A program made the translations under genes and the position numbers. This document shows, piece by piece, positions 51,566 through 60,097 of a stretch of 64,000 nt of DNA; position 1 is the stretch's first letter, and each line of letters starts with the position of its first letter. The DNA is taken from positions 1-64,000 of the forward strand of contig CAZLDS010000012.1 in assembly GCA_964558395.1 (NCBI GenBank). Reading direction: 5' to 3'. The stretch comes from CSP1-5 sp964558395. GTDB lineage: Bacteria > Methylomirabilota > Methylomirabilia > Methylomirabilales > CSP1-5. The notes under the pieces are model-generated. The model did no database searches and had not been told where the DNA came from. It was given only the letters and a program-made list of their open reading frames with translations.

Positions 51566-52444
51566 CTATTCAATATTTTGGATCTGTTCCCGCATGCGCT
51601 CTAGGTCTGCCTTCATTTCCACCACGACTGGAGAGATGATCACATCGGCCCCCTTCGTCCCAATCGTATTCACCTCCCGGTGCATCTCTTGCAAGAGAAA
51701 CTCCAGTCGCCGACCGTGAGGACCACCGCCCTGGAGAATCATCCGGAACTGCTGGAGATGGCTCTTGAGCCGTGTGGACTCCTCGCTGATGTCGGACCGG
51801 TCCGCGAAGAGAACGACCTCCTGGGCAAGCCGATCCGAATCGGACAGCGGGGCGCCCAGCAGGGCGCTGACCCGCTCTTGTACTCGGGCGCGATAAGCCT
51901 CTACCATGTGAGGCATCCGCGCCTCCACGGTCTGATGTCCCGCTTCGATCCGGGTCAAGCAGGCTTGCAGATCCTGGACCAGGTTCTCGCCTTCCTTTCT
52001 CCGCATGGACTCGACCTGATCGAGGGCCTGGTGCAGTAGTGATCTGAGGACCGCGTCCGCCTCCGCCAGATCGACCTCCGCGGCTTCCAGGCTGACGAGA
52101 TCCCGCAGGCCCATGACCGCCTCGATGGTCACGTTTCCCCCGAGGTCCAACTCTCGCTGTAGATCTCTGAGCGCCCCAACATACTGTGCGACGGCGCCCC
52201 GATCGATGCGCAGCGCCCGAGGAATCTCTCCATGGAGCCGTTCTGTGACGTGGACGTCGAAGCGGCCCCGGTGGACCCGTCCCCGGAGCTCCCGATGCAA
52301 CTCATGCTCCAGGGGGGCCAATGCCCTGGGAAGCCTGATTCGGATGTCGGTAAACCGGTGGTTAAAGGCCTGGATTTCAAGGGTGTACAGGTGCGTCGCC
52401 GTGGCACCCTCCGCCCTGCCATACCCGGTCATGCTTTTGAGCAT
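51566..52444 (-). CDS. yicC: YicC family endoribonuclease
   Basis: A 292-residue protein: MLKSMTGYGRAE at the N-terminus (family signature), EIQAFNHRFTDIRIRLPRAL, GRVHRGRFDVHV, then a long helical part and the C-terminal signature MILQGGGPHGRRLEFLLQEMHREVNT split over two motifs with TIGTKGAD. YicC proteins are RNases that fold RNA between two clamp-like halves. ATG 52444 is chosen because it puts the signature at residue 1; the frame opens at 52480. It heads the remA-gmk-rpoZ run. Confidence 0.93.
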   Translation of the reverse strand: MLKSMTGYGRAEGATATHLYTLEIQAFNHRFTDIRIRLPRALAPLEHELHRELRGRVHRGRFDVHVTERLHGEIPRALRIDRGAVAQYVGALRDLQRELDLGGNVTIEAVMGLRDLVSLEAAEVDLAEADAVLRSLLHQALDQVESMRRKEGENLVQDLQACLTRIEAGHQTVEARMPHMVEAYRARVQERVSALLGAPLSDSDRLAQEVVLFADRSDISEESTRLKSHLQQFRMILQGGGPHGRRLEFLLQEMHREVNTIGTKGADVIISPVVVEMKADLERMREQIQNIE

Positions 52445-52655
52445 TGGGACCGAACCACACTTACGCAAAGGGAAGGTCATCGACGCCGCATCGCGGAGAA
52501 CTACAGCGACTCTGGCCGTCAGAGAGGAAAGAACGCGCGACTTCCTCTTGATTTCATCATCCTACTGCAGTTTCCGAGGACTGTCAAATTCAAACAAACC
52601 CCACATCATCAATGACTGCCTTTACTTAGACCGCCCTGACAGCTAAGATAACGGA

Positions 52656-53558
52656 ATGATTTCACAGTTGAAAGCGGCACAGCGGCGCTACGCCCGCCTC
52701 GTCCAGCGACGGATCAGCCGGCTCAAGCGGCGGCGGGAGAAGATTGTGGCAGACTTGGCAAAGGGTCGGGGCTGGGAAGATCTTCGCCGTAAGGGGGAAC
52801 TGCTCCGCGTCCACCGAGATGCCATTTCCCGCGGCCTTCCTCAGGTGAGCCTCCCCGACTACTACGCGGGGCCGGACGAGAGTCTCACCATTCCCCTCGA
52901 CCCGGCCCTTTCCCCCGAGGCTAATGCCGAGCAATATTTCAAGCAGGCTCGAAAGATAAAGCGAGGCCTCCCGGTCATCGAGCGCCGGCTGGCCGAGACC
53001 GAGGCGGAACTCAAGGGATGGACTTCTGCCTTGGAGAAGATTATCCAAGTCGAGACGTCCGAAGCCCTTGAGGGAGTGATCGCGACCCACGATCTCGCAC
53101 AACTGGATTCGCAGCGGCCGCGACCCCGGCCACATCGAGACGCTGCGACACCTCCCGAACCCCGGCGTTTTGTTTCTACCGATGGGCGGGAAATTCTGGT
53201 GGGGCGCAGTGCCGCGGGCAATGTGTACCTCACATTCCGCTTAGCGCGTCCCCATGACTTGTGGCTGCACGTGGAAGGATATGGCGGCTCCCACGTGGTC
53301 GCCCGGAACCCAAAGGGACAGACGGTCCCCCCTCGAACCTTGCGCGAGGCGGCGCAGCTTGCCGCCTTCTTCAGTAAGGCCCGAAACGCCGGGAAGGTGC
53401 CGGTCCACTACACCGCCGTCCGGTTCGTCCGACGAGTAAAAGGCGCCAAACCCGGCACGGTTCTCCTCACCCAGGAGAAGACCGTTGTGGTCACCGCCGA
53501 TCGAGCCGTGGTGACGCAACTCGGTAAAAAGGGGGCTTCGGGTCCACCATCCCGCTGA
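52656..53558 (+). CDS. NFACT family protein lacking the NFACT-N domain (short RqcH-like)
   Basis: A 300-residue protein. Residues about 1-145 are basic helices that form a coiled coil (RRYARLVQRRISRLKRRREK, RRLAETEAELKGW). Residues about 165-290 are an NFACT-R (DUF814) domain: FVSTDGREILVGRSAAGNVY, HDLWLHVEGYGGSHVV, AAFFSKARNAGKVPVHYT and RFVRRVKGAKPGTV. Full RqcH/Rqc2 proteins have an N-terminal NFACT-N domain and are about 550 residues; that part is missing and nothing upstream encodes it. It may bind ribosomes or tRNA without the C-tailing activity. It is divergent from yicC and 21 bases before the ppx-like gene. Confidence 0.85.
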   Translation: MISQLKAAQRRYARLVQRRISRLKRRREKIVADLAKGRGWEDLRRKGELLRVHRDAISRGLPQVSLPDYYAGPDESLTIPLDPALSPEANAEQYFKQARKIKRGLPVIERRLAETEAELKGWTSALEKIIQVETSEALEGVIATHDLAQLDSQRPRPRPHRDAATPPEPRRFVSTDGREILVGRSAAGNVYLTFRLARPHDLWLHVEGYGGSHVVARNPKGQTVPPRTLREAAQLAAFFSKARNAGKVPVHYTAVRFVRRVKGAKPGTVLLTQEKTVVVTADRAVVTQLGKKGASGPPSR

Positions 53559-53579
53559 AGCGGGCAGCGAGGCTTACAG

Positions 53580-54518
53580 ATGTCCAGGTATGCCGCGATC
53601 GACGTAGGGACGAATACTATCCGCGTTCTTGTCGCTGAATCAGAAGATCCCACAACGTATCACCCCATTTACGAGGCGCAGGTCATTACCCGCCTCGGCG
53701 AGCGACTGGAAGAGACCGGTCTGCTGAGCCCCGTGGCGGTCGAGCGGACGTTGGAAGTACTTGAGCGCTACGTTCAGACGGCCAAGGACCTCGGGGCACA
53801 CGAGATCGTCGCGGTCGCCACGAGCGCCGCGCGGGAGGCCAAGAACCGCGCGGAGCTCCTCGACGGGGCACTCAGGAAGGCCGGGCTCGATCTCCGGGTT
53901 ATCTCAGGAGAAGAAGAGGCAAAGCTCACCACCGTCGGCGTGTCGCATGCACTGGGGTCAGATCACCCCAACATGCTCATCGTTGACATCGGGGGTGGGA
54001 GCACCGAGTTTACGGCGTGTGAACAGGGAAAAATCACCAGTTATGCGAGCCTTCCCATGGGAGTCGTGAGGCTGACCGAGACACACTTCAAAAGCGATCC
54101 ACCGTCCGTTGACGAACGAGAAGCCGCCGCCGCCTCAATTCGTGCAAGACTCCTTCAGCTTCCCCCATCGCTACACCATCCTCCGGGGGCGACCCTGGTA
54201 GGGACTGCCGGCACCCCTACCACGCTTGCTTCAATCGACCTCGGCTTGGAGAAGTACGATGGCGCGCGAGTAACCGGCCATCGTTTGTCTCGCGACCGGC
54301 TCCACGAGCTGCTTAACTACCTCTGCTCGCTTCCTTTGGCCGAGCGGCGCCAGCTCGTCGGGTTGGAGCCAGCCCGCGCGGACGTTATCATCTCGGGTAC
54401 GGTGCTCATGCAGGAGATCACGACACTCTTCGACTTTGACCACCTGACGGTCAGCGACGGAGGCCTGCGCGAAGGTCTCCTCCTCCACCACCTCGCCCAC
54501 CGGAGCGGAAGCCCGTAG
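53580..54518 (+). CDS. ppx: Ppx/GppA exopolyphosphatase family protein
   Basis: A 312-residue sugar-kinase/ASKHA-fold enzyme: YAAIDVGTNTIRVLVAE (phosphate 1), VAVATSAAREAKNR, ISGEEEAKLTTVGVSH with the catalytic Glu, MLIVDIGGGSTEFTAC (phosphate 2), LVGTAGTPTTLASIDLGL and GLREGLLLHHL. It degrades polyphosphate or pppGpp. It is of the short, one-module type without the C-terminal HD-like domain. It follows the NFACT gene by 21 bases. Confidence 0.92.
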   Translation: MSRYAAIDVGTNTIRVLVAESEDPTTYHPIYEAQVITRLGERLEETGLLSPVAVERTLEVLERYVQTAKDLGAHEIVAVATSAAREAKNRAELLDGALRKAGLDLRVISGEEEAKLTTVGVSHALGSDHPNMLIVDIGGGSTEFTACEQGKITSYASLPMGVVRLTETHFKSDPPSVDEREAAAASIRARLLQLPPSLHHPPGATLVGTAGTPTTLASIDLGLEKYDGARVTGHRLSRDRLHELLNYLCSLPLAERRQLVGLEPARADVIISGTVLMQEITTLFDFDHLTVSDGGLREGLLLHHLAHRSGSP

Positions 54519-54843
54519 GTTCCTCCGCTCAGACTCACCCAGAGATCGAAGCGTGACACGCTGCTTTGCGATCTGAGTATAGTGGTCCCCTCGAGGGGCA
54601 GCTCCTCACCGAAAATCATCCACCAGAAAAGAACCAACCGGTCTTTCTCGACAGCAGAGGGTAAGACCTTCTCCTCTGTGTAGCCCCCACTCGAGGCCTC
54701 GTGGCAGAATGCCCGAGGTCTCATCTCTCCTCGCCTGTTTCCCTCGTCCTTACGGCCAAATGGAGACCGGAAAATCGGAGAGTTGCGTCCTATGGCGCTT
54801 GGCACGACCCATGCTTGTTCCTCTAGACCTCGGGGAGGAGCCA
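54519..54843. repeat. intergenic region with two inverted repeats
   Basis: About 325 bases without a gene. AGATCG (54543-54548) and CGATCT (54569-54574) bracket an imperfect inner stem, and CCCCTCGAGGGG (54587-54598) is a perfect 12-base palindrome. Neither is followed by a T tract. They could be an operator or a rho-independent-like structure; nothing more can be said. Confidence 0.45.
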
Positions 54844-55239
54844 ATGGCGGATATGTCTGGGAAAAAGACGATTGAGGAAACGGCACCGACGACAGAGAGG
54901 AAACATCCTCGTTACCCGTATGCGGCACCGATAACCTACCGCGAACTTGGACCGGCGAAAAGCGGCCAGCTCCGCAACGTGAGCCAAGGGGGACTCATGG
55001 TAGAGCTCCCGGAGTGCTACGCACCCGGGACCGCCTTTGATCTGCTGATCCCTCTCGACCAAAGATCGATTCACCCTCAGGCCGAAGTTGTCTGGTCGCA
55101 CCGCTCTGAGCATGAGACGACCCATACATACCTGCATGGACTGAGGTTTACGAAGGTCGAGATCCAAGATCGGTTAACCTTAGAGCTCTTTATGGCCATG
55201 GCCTTCGACACACAGGATGGAACGGGCGACGGCCGGTAA
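54844..55239 (+). CDS. PilZ-domain protein
   Basis: A 131-residue single-domain protein. The cyclic-di-GMP-binding motif RxxxR is RKHPRYPYAAPITYR (about residues 19-33), and the D/NxSxxG motif is NVSQGGLMVELPE. The end, FTKVEIQDRLTLELFMA, is the usual PilZ helix. It probably reads cyclic-di-GMP. ATG 54844 has GGAGG five bases upstream; earlier in-frame codons lack support. Confidence 0.88.
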   Translation: MADMSGKKTIEETAPTTERKHPRYPYAAPITYRELGPAKSGQLRNVSQGGLMVELPECYAPGTAFDLLIPLDQRSIHPQAEVVWSHRSEHETTHTYLHGLRFTKVEIQDRLTLELFMAMAFDTQDGTGDGR

Positions 55240-55540
55240 CTATTACCCGCCCCACCATGTAAACCTTACACATTTGCCGGCACGGAAACCGCCTTCGACC
55301 TCTCACGCTCGTATTGAGGCTTCCCCCAAGAAACCTCGGAGATCAGAGCGATCCTCTCCCCCATACCTCAGCCCTTCTCTCCCCATGGCATGGACGTTGC
55401 CCTTTCTAGAGTTTTGCGGGAGGCACCTGTCTTCCGAGGACCTCTCCAGGGAAAGGGGGTGACGGCCGGGAGGACCTGTAGTGAACCCGAAGAGCGCAAG
55501 AGCGAAACGCGAACCATTATCCGAGGAGGGAAATAACAAG
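55240..55540. other. intergenic region
   Basis: About 300 bases with no gene that I can support, between the PilZ gene and the small exported protein. The sequence directly before 55541 holds GAGGAGGGAAA, the ribosome site for the next gene. Confidence 0.4.
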
Positions 55541-55810
55541 ATGAAAAAGTTTATACTGCCGATCATTGCAGCGATGATCATGGGGCTCATGGCAGCCCCG
55601 GTCGCGTGGGCTGGAATGGGCAAAGCCGCTGAGCTCACCAAACAGTGCCAGGCCGCCCTGAAGGACAGTCCCAACACAGAGGGTGCAAAGCTGTGTCAAG
55701 AGGGACTCGACCTCCACAAGCAGGGTAAAGAAGAAGAGGCCGTTGCCAAGATGCAGCAAGGGCTGGCCCAGCTTCAGCCGGCGAGTTCCCCGAAGGGGAA
55801 ACCGTATTAA
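55541..55810 (+). CDS. small exported TPR-like protein
   Basis: An 89-residue protein. Signal peptide: MKKFILPIIAAMIMGLMAAP followed by VAWA and a cleavage site before GMGKA. The mature part is helical and repeats a TPR-like pattern (ALKDSPNTEGAKLCQEGLDL, HKQGKEEEAVAKMQQGLAQL). A strong ribosome site GGAGGG precedes the ATG and a good terminator follows, so it is a single-gene unit. Two cysteines may form a disulfide. Function unknown. Confidence 0.78.
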   Translation: MKKFILPIIAAMIMGLMAAPVAWAGMGKAAELTKQCQAALKDSPNTEGAKLCQEGLDLHKQGKEEEAVAKMQQGLAQLQPASSPKGKPY

Positions 55811-55827
55811 ACGGTGCGGTCAGCAGG

Positions 55828-55853
55828 GGGGAGGGCTTTCGCCCTCCCCTTTT
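55828..55853 (+). terminator. rho-independent terminator
   Basis: GGGGAGGGC (55828-55836) and GCCCTCCCC (55841-55849) form a perfect nine-base-pair stem with the loop TTTC, followed by TTTT. It lies 17 bases after the small exported protein gene. Confidence 0.9.
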
Positions 55854-55910
55854 CGATTCGACACTGGGTCGGAACGGAAAAGTGCCGCACGGCAAATCAA
55901 GGAGTAAAAT

Positions 55911-56444
55911 ATGGGAAAATGGTGTATGACGCTGATGGTTTCTCTGATTCTGGTGGGCTTGCCGCAAATCGTCCTCACACAAGACAAGCCCGACCAACCC
56001 GAGAAACCCGCTGTAATAGAACAAAAGGTGGCCGAACCTGAAGTCGTCCGGGATGCCGTTGCGGCCGGGATCAGCGACCGGGAACCGATCGACGAGGGTA
56101 CCGTGTTTTCCCCTGCTCTTGACCGGATCTATTACTTTACCGAGATCCAGTCGCAGAGCCCCAGCACGGAGATCACCCACGTCTGGTACTATGGTGATCG
56201 CGAGGTGGCACGGGTCACCCTGCCCGTTGATGGGCCACGATGGCGGACCTGGAGCAGCAAGCAGATTTTGCCCGAGTGGACCGGGCAGTGGATGGTCGAG
56301 GCGGTTACATCGGACGGAAGCGTTGTCGCGTCTCAGACTTTCTCCGTCGAGGCCGGTTCAGCCACCACGGCCGGTTCCGTCATCGCGCCTGAGCCTGGTC
56401 CGGCCCGGGAACCCGAGCCAGCCAGCACCCCGGAAAAGAACTAA
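55911..56444 (+). CDS. exported DUF2914 domain protein
   Basis: A 177-residue protein with a hydrophobic leader (WCMTLMVSLILVGLPQIV) and a DUF2914 domain at about 40-150: DREPIDEGTVFSPALDRIYYF, THVWYYGDREVARVTLPV, GPRWRTWSSKQILPEWTG, QWMVEAVTSDGSVVAS. The tail is rich in Pro, Glu and Ala. DUF2914 is common in delta-proteobacteria-like and NC10-like genomes, often exported, and has no known function. It lies 57 bases after the terminator, with GGAG upstream. Confidence 0.8.
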   Translation: MGKWCMTLMVSLILVGLPQIVLTQDKPDQPEKPAVIEQKVAEPEVVRDAVAAGISDREPIDEGTVFSPALDRIYYFTEIQSQSPSTEITHVWYYGDREVARVTLPVDGPRWRTWSSKQILPEWTGQWMVEAVTSDGSVVASQTFSVEAGSATTAGSVIAPEPGPAREPEPASTPEKN

Positions 56445-56513
56445 AGACCTGGCCCGCTCGCCACGGAGAAGAAGGTCCCGCCGGGTAACATGAGTTGAAC
56501 GGCAGGCCGAAGG

Positions 56514-57989
56514 CTATTGTTGTTCGGATTGGGCCTTACTAAGGATGGGTCCGTGTGCGGACAGGATCGGATTTTCTACCCAGCCTCCCGCACTGGCGCT
56601 TAACTCGAAGCTTCTCAGCTCACTCACCATCAAATCAAATGAGGTGTACGTGACCTGAGGACCGGTATCCACACTGAATAAGTCCTGATAAATCACCGTT
56701 GTTTGCGTTCCGTCTGTGATACCCCGGGCTATCGTGACAAAATCATCTAGGTTGCGAATCCGCTTTCCGTTCAGCTCCCTGATAATCACCCGTCTCGCCG
56801 CAGGATCCTTCCCATCGTAGACGCCTAAGGACGAAAAGGAACTCCCAATCTGTACACTGTTCATGAACACGCCGTCGCCATCGTAATTAAACCGTCTCCT
56901 GAAGTCCGCCCCAATATCTTGAAAGGTCCCCCCACCAAACATGACGAATTTCTTGGTCTTTTGCCGCTCCAGTTCGAGGACCGGCAGGTCCACAATCACT
57001 GCCTCCGTTCGTCTCAATACCGTCAACTGGACCGCCTGATTGACGTTTTGATCAACGAGCTTGTCGAAAAGGTACAAGTTGTCGCCTATCAGCTGCTTTC
57101 CGACTGACCAGATAATGTCACCAGGCTTGAGCACCTTTTCGGCCGGCAACGTAGGAATGATTCGTTGAACCTGGACGACCTTCGTAGAGCGAGGAAAATG
57201 CCGCTTATATTGATTGCGGTAATGCTCAGTAATGCCGACGTGCTTTACGGCATCGGCGAGGGTCACGTAACCGAGCTGGACTCCAATATGTCCCCGCCGG
57301 GGTAAGTCGCCATTCCTGATCGCGTTCAGGGAATCCCTGACGTATTCAATGGGCAGCTCGAAACTCGAGGTCTCTGTCCCGGCAAAATGGATACCAACCA
57401 CCTCTTCATTTTCACCAAAAACAGGGGATCCGCTCGAGCCTCCCGTTCTATCAAAACTCGTATGAATCGTGGCTGAGTGTCGGCCACCCTTATCGACTTT
57501 GGAATTGACGACCATGCCTATTTTGACGGAATATTCCTCACGTTCATTATTTCCGATCAGCACAACGCTTTGTTGCGGCCTCAAATCGAATGAAGAACCC
57601 AAGGCGGCCTCTTGCAGTTTAAACGTGACTGATGACACATCGAACTGGATGAAGGCAAAATCATGGTAATAGTCGTAGTAGAGGAGTTTGCCGTCGGTCG
57701 AACTCCCGTCCAGGAACGTAATCCGTATGTGAGCGGGACTCGTCGAAGTGATGTGCCGGTTGGTAACAATGATTCCACGTCGCGCATCGACAATAAAACC
57801 CGTGCCGTGGCGCGTGCCGGGTTGATCTAATCCGAGGTTGACTTGCGCGGTGACTTCGAGGTTGACGACCGTGGGTTTCAGCCGTTGAATCGTGTCGGCC
57901 CACTGGTTGGCAGACGGAACTCGAGTGTGAGCACAGACCAAGACCAGTGTCCAAAGCACAATCTGTATTCGCCGATTCCTTATGAACAT
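56514..57989 (-). CDS. exported HtrA/trypsin-like serine protease with PDZ-like region
   Basis: A 491-residue protein with a leader (IQIVLWTLVLVCAHTRV). The protease part has GTGFIVDARRGIIVTNRHIT (catalytic His), LLYYDYYHDFAFIQFDV (Asp) and FDRTGGSSGSPVFGENEEVV (Ser in GSSGSP). A PDZ-like part follows (LPRRGHIGVQLGYV, EKVLKPGDIIWSVGKQL), and a second, weaker one (IIRELNGKRIRNLDDFVTI). The length with two PDZ-like parts recalls Deg/HtrA, but sequence identity looks low. Base composition is somewhat more AT-rich than that of its neighbours, which may hint at transfer. It converges on the DUF2914 gene. Confidence 0.85.
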   Translation of the reverse strand: MFIRNRRIQIVLWTLVLVCAHTRVPSANQWADTIQRLKPTVVNLEVTAQVNLGLDQPGTRHGTGFIVDARRGIIVTNRHITSTSPAHIRITFLDGSSTDGKLLYYDYYHDFAFIQFDVSSVTFKLQEAALGSSFDLRPQQSVVLIGNNEREEYSVKIGMVVNSKVDKGGRHSATIHTSFDRTGGSSGSPVFGENEEVVGIHFAGTETSSFELPIEYVRDSLNAIRNGDLPRRGHIGVQLGYVTLADAVKHVGITEHYRNQYKRHFPRSTKVVQVQRIIPTLPAEKVLKPGDIIWSVGKQLIGDNLYLFDKLVDQNVNQAVQLTVLRRTEAVIVDLPVLELERQKTKKFVMFGGGTFQDIGADFRRRFNYDGDGVFMNSVQIGSSFSSLGVYDGKDPAARRVIIRELNGKRIRNLDDFVTIARGITDGTQTTVIYQDLFSVDTGPQVTYTSFDLMVSELRSFELSASAGGWVENPILSAHGPILSKAQSEQQ

Positions 57990-58102
57990 CCACCGACTCC
58001 GACCGAAACTTCGGCTGAGCTACCGTCAGACGCCAGAGGTTCTGCAAGCTATATGCCAACGTAAAAGAGCGTGAAATAATAAAAGGCAGGGGCTGGCTTT
58101 TG

Positions 58103-59389
58103 TTAGGAGGATCTTAAATGCCGCCTCTGTCGCTTTCGCGGACGCTGTCTCTTTTCCGGATGCCCCGGGCCGATGCGCCGATCCTCGCCGGCCAATGACC
58201 GCGTGGGGCGCCGCGGTCCCGAGGGAAGGTCCCGCCGCGGTTCGATGAAAAGACTATCGTCAGGCCAATCGACCGGAATCTTGTAGCCCAGCATCTTCTC
58301 GAGGGGCTCGAGGCCCGTGACAAAGACCTCGTCGGCCAGCGTAATCGCCTTGCCGGAAGCCCCCGCGCGGGCCGTCCGGCCGATCCGGTGGACGTAGTCC
58401 TCCGGATTGCCGGGGAGGTCGTAGTTAACGACATGGCTCACCCCCTCGATGTGAAGTCCCCGGGACGCGACGTCGGTCGCAACGAGGATCGGGAGTTGAC
58501 CAGCTTTGAACTGTGCGATCATCCGGAGGCGCTTCTTCTGGTCGAGGTCACCGGTGATGGCCCGGCTTGAGTAGCCGTGCAGGTCGAGCCGGTCTGCCAG
58601 CCACTCGGCCTCGCGTTTCGTATTGGTAAAGATCAGAATCCGTTCCCCCTTTTCGCGCTTGAGTAAGCCCAGGAGGAGGGGGAACTTCTCGCGCCGCTCC
58701 ACATGATAGAGGACCTCCTCAACCTCCTCGACTGTGAGGTGTTCGGGCGTGGTCGAGACACGGACCGGGTCGTTCATGTACTCGTAGGCCAGTTCCATCT
58801 CGCGGTAGCCCAGGGTGGCTGAAAAGAGGAACGACTGGCGAGCCTGGTAGGGCGGCATCCGCCGCAGCACGTACCGGATATCCTTGATAAAACCCATGTC
58901 AAACATTCGGTCTGCCTCGTCGACGACGAGCACCTCAATCGCTTTGAGGTCGAAGACTCCCTGCTTGAGGTAGTCTATGAGCCGACCGGGGGTCCCGACG
59001 ACTAGATCCAAGCGTTCGCGCAGGGCCGCGCGCTGCCTTTCGTAGTCGATGCCTCCATAGACGGCGACTGTCCGCAAGTTTGTGAATCGACCGAGCAGGC
59101 GGGCATCCTCGTGGATCTGGACGGCGAGCTCCCGGGTGGGGGCAACAACCAAGGCTCGGGGACTCCCCGGCGCTGCGCGCCTTCCGCTCCGAAGCAGGCG
59201 CGTGAAGGCGGCAATAAGAAACGCAGCGGTCTTCCCCGTCCCGGTCGGGGCTTGACCAGCCACGTCCTTGCCCTCGAGGGCAAGGGGAATGGTCTCTTCC
59301 TGGATCGGCATACAGACCGAAAATCCGGCTGCGGTGATCCCTCGCTGGACGGCATGAGGGAGGTTGAAGTCACGGAAGGTCAGGGGCAT
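58103..59389 (-). CDS. DEAD-box ATP-dependent RNA helicase (RhlE type)
   Basis: A 428-residue SF2 helicase: Q motif FSVCMPIQEETIPLAL, Walker A GQAPTGTGKTAAF, PTRELAVQI, DEAD box VLVVDEADRMFDMGF, SAT as FLFSATL, IATDVASRGLHIEGVSHV-type motif V (LVATDVASRGLHI) and HRIGRTARAG. The tail is arginine-rich (KRQRPRKRQRRH), probably for RNA binding. The start ATG 59389 follows a 5' leader of about 60 bases from a well-formed promoter. Confidence 0.94.
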   Translation of the reverse strand: MPLTFRDFNLPHAVQRGITAAGFSVCMPIQEETIPLALEGKDVAGQAPTGTGKTAAFLIAAFTRLLRSGRRAAPGSPRALVVAPTRELAVQIHEDARLLGRFTNLRTVAVYGGIDYERQRAALRERLDLVVGTPGRLIDYLKQGVFDLKAIEVLVVDEADRMFDMGFIKDIRYVLRRMPPYQARQSFLFSATLGYREMELAYEYMNDPVRVSTTPEHLTVEEVEEVLYHVERREKFPLLLGLLKREKGERILIFTNTKREAEWLADRLDLHGYSSRAITGDLDQKKRLRMIAQFKAGQLPILVATDVASRGLHIEGVSHVVNYDLPGNPEDYVHRIGRTARAGASGKAITLADEVFVTGLEPLEKMLGYKIPVDWPDDSLFIEPRRDLPSGPRRPTRSLAGEDRRIGPGHPEKRQRPRKRQRRHLRSS

Positions 59390-59452
59390 CCACGCGTTGC
59401 CTTTGAAGAGAGCATGAATGTGTGGAAATGACCTTTTATCTTATCTCAATCT

Positions 59453-59481
59453 ATTATAGCAAACGGAACCTCGCTTGAGAA
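59453..59481 (-). promoter_or_regulatory. sigma70-type promoter for the DEAD-box helicase
   Basis: On the minus strand TTCTCA (59476-59481) and TATAAT (59453-59458, perfect -10) are 17 bases apart. The helicase ATG lies 64 bases downstream of the -10. Confidence 0.6.
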
Positions 59482-59577
59482 TTCAGAAAGTCCTTCAACA
59501 ACCGCTGAACTTGACACCCTTTACCCCGTGAAAGAGATTGAGGCTTCTTCAGAAGATAGGGAGGGTTCATCTTTACG

Positions 59578-60000
59578 ATGACCGAGCACACGATGGAAAC
59601 ACCGGTGATCAAGCTGGAGACACTCGAGCGGGAGAATCGGCAATGGAAGCGCGCGGGAGCCGTAGCCCTGGCCGGGATGGTCGCCCTCGGGCTCATGGGG
59701 CAAAGCACGTCCGGTGAAGTGGCCAAGGTGGTGGAAGCCAAGGAGTTTATCTTGCGAGATTCAAGGGGGGACACGCGCGCCGTGCTGGCCTTGGGATCTG
59801 ATGGATCGGTAGACCTGGGCCTCTCGGATGAGACCGGCACCGCACGTGTCTGGCTGTCCCTCGGCCCCCAGGGATCCCCGAGCATCGCCCTCTTCGATCG
59901 GGCGGCAAGGCCCCGGACCACCCTGCGCCTCTGGCCTGATGGTGTACCGCCCCTGGCCCTCAACGACCAGAAGGGGAACGTGATCTGGAGCGCGCCGTGA
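59578..60000 (+). CDS. membrane-anchored hypothetical protein, VIWSAP-ending family
   Basis: A 140-residue protein: a short coiled N-terminus (KLETLERENRQWKR), one membrane helix (AGAVALAGMVALGLMGQ, about 27-43), then repeated short beta-type units: KEFILRDSRGDTRAVLAL, GSVDLGLSDETGTARVWLSL, SPSIALFDRAARPRTTLRLW, ending LALNDQKGNVIWSAP. The same units occur in the gene at 22900-23277, so it is a paralogue. No function is known. GGGAGGG lies 12 bases before the ATG. Confidence 0.78.
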   Translation: MTEHTMETPVIKLETLERENRQWKRAGAVALAGMVALGLMGQSTSGEVAKVVEAKEFILRDSRGDTRAVLALGSDGSVDLGLSDETGTARVWLSLGPQGSPSIALFDRAARPRTTLRLWPDGVPPLALNDQKGNVIWSAP

Positions 60001-60097
60001 CACTGCGTGTGGGCGAATCGGAGGCCGATCTTCTTGACAAAGGATACCGGCTATGGTACCAGGGATGAAACCCTGAAGCCCACTTAAAGGGCCGTGT

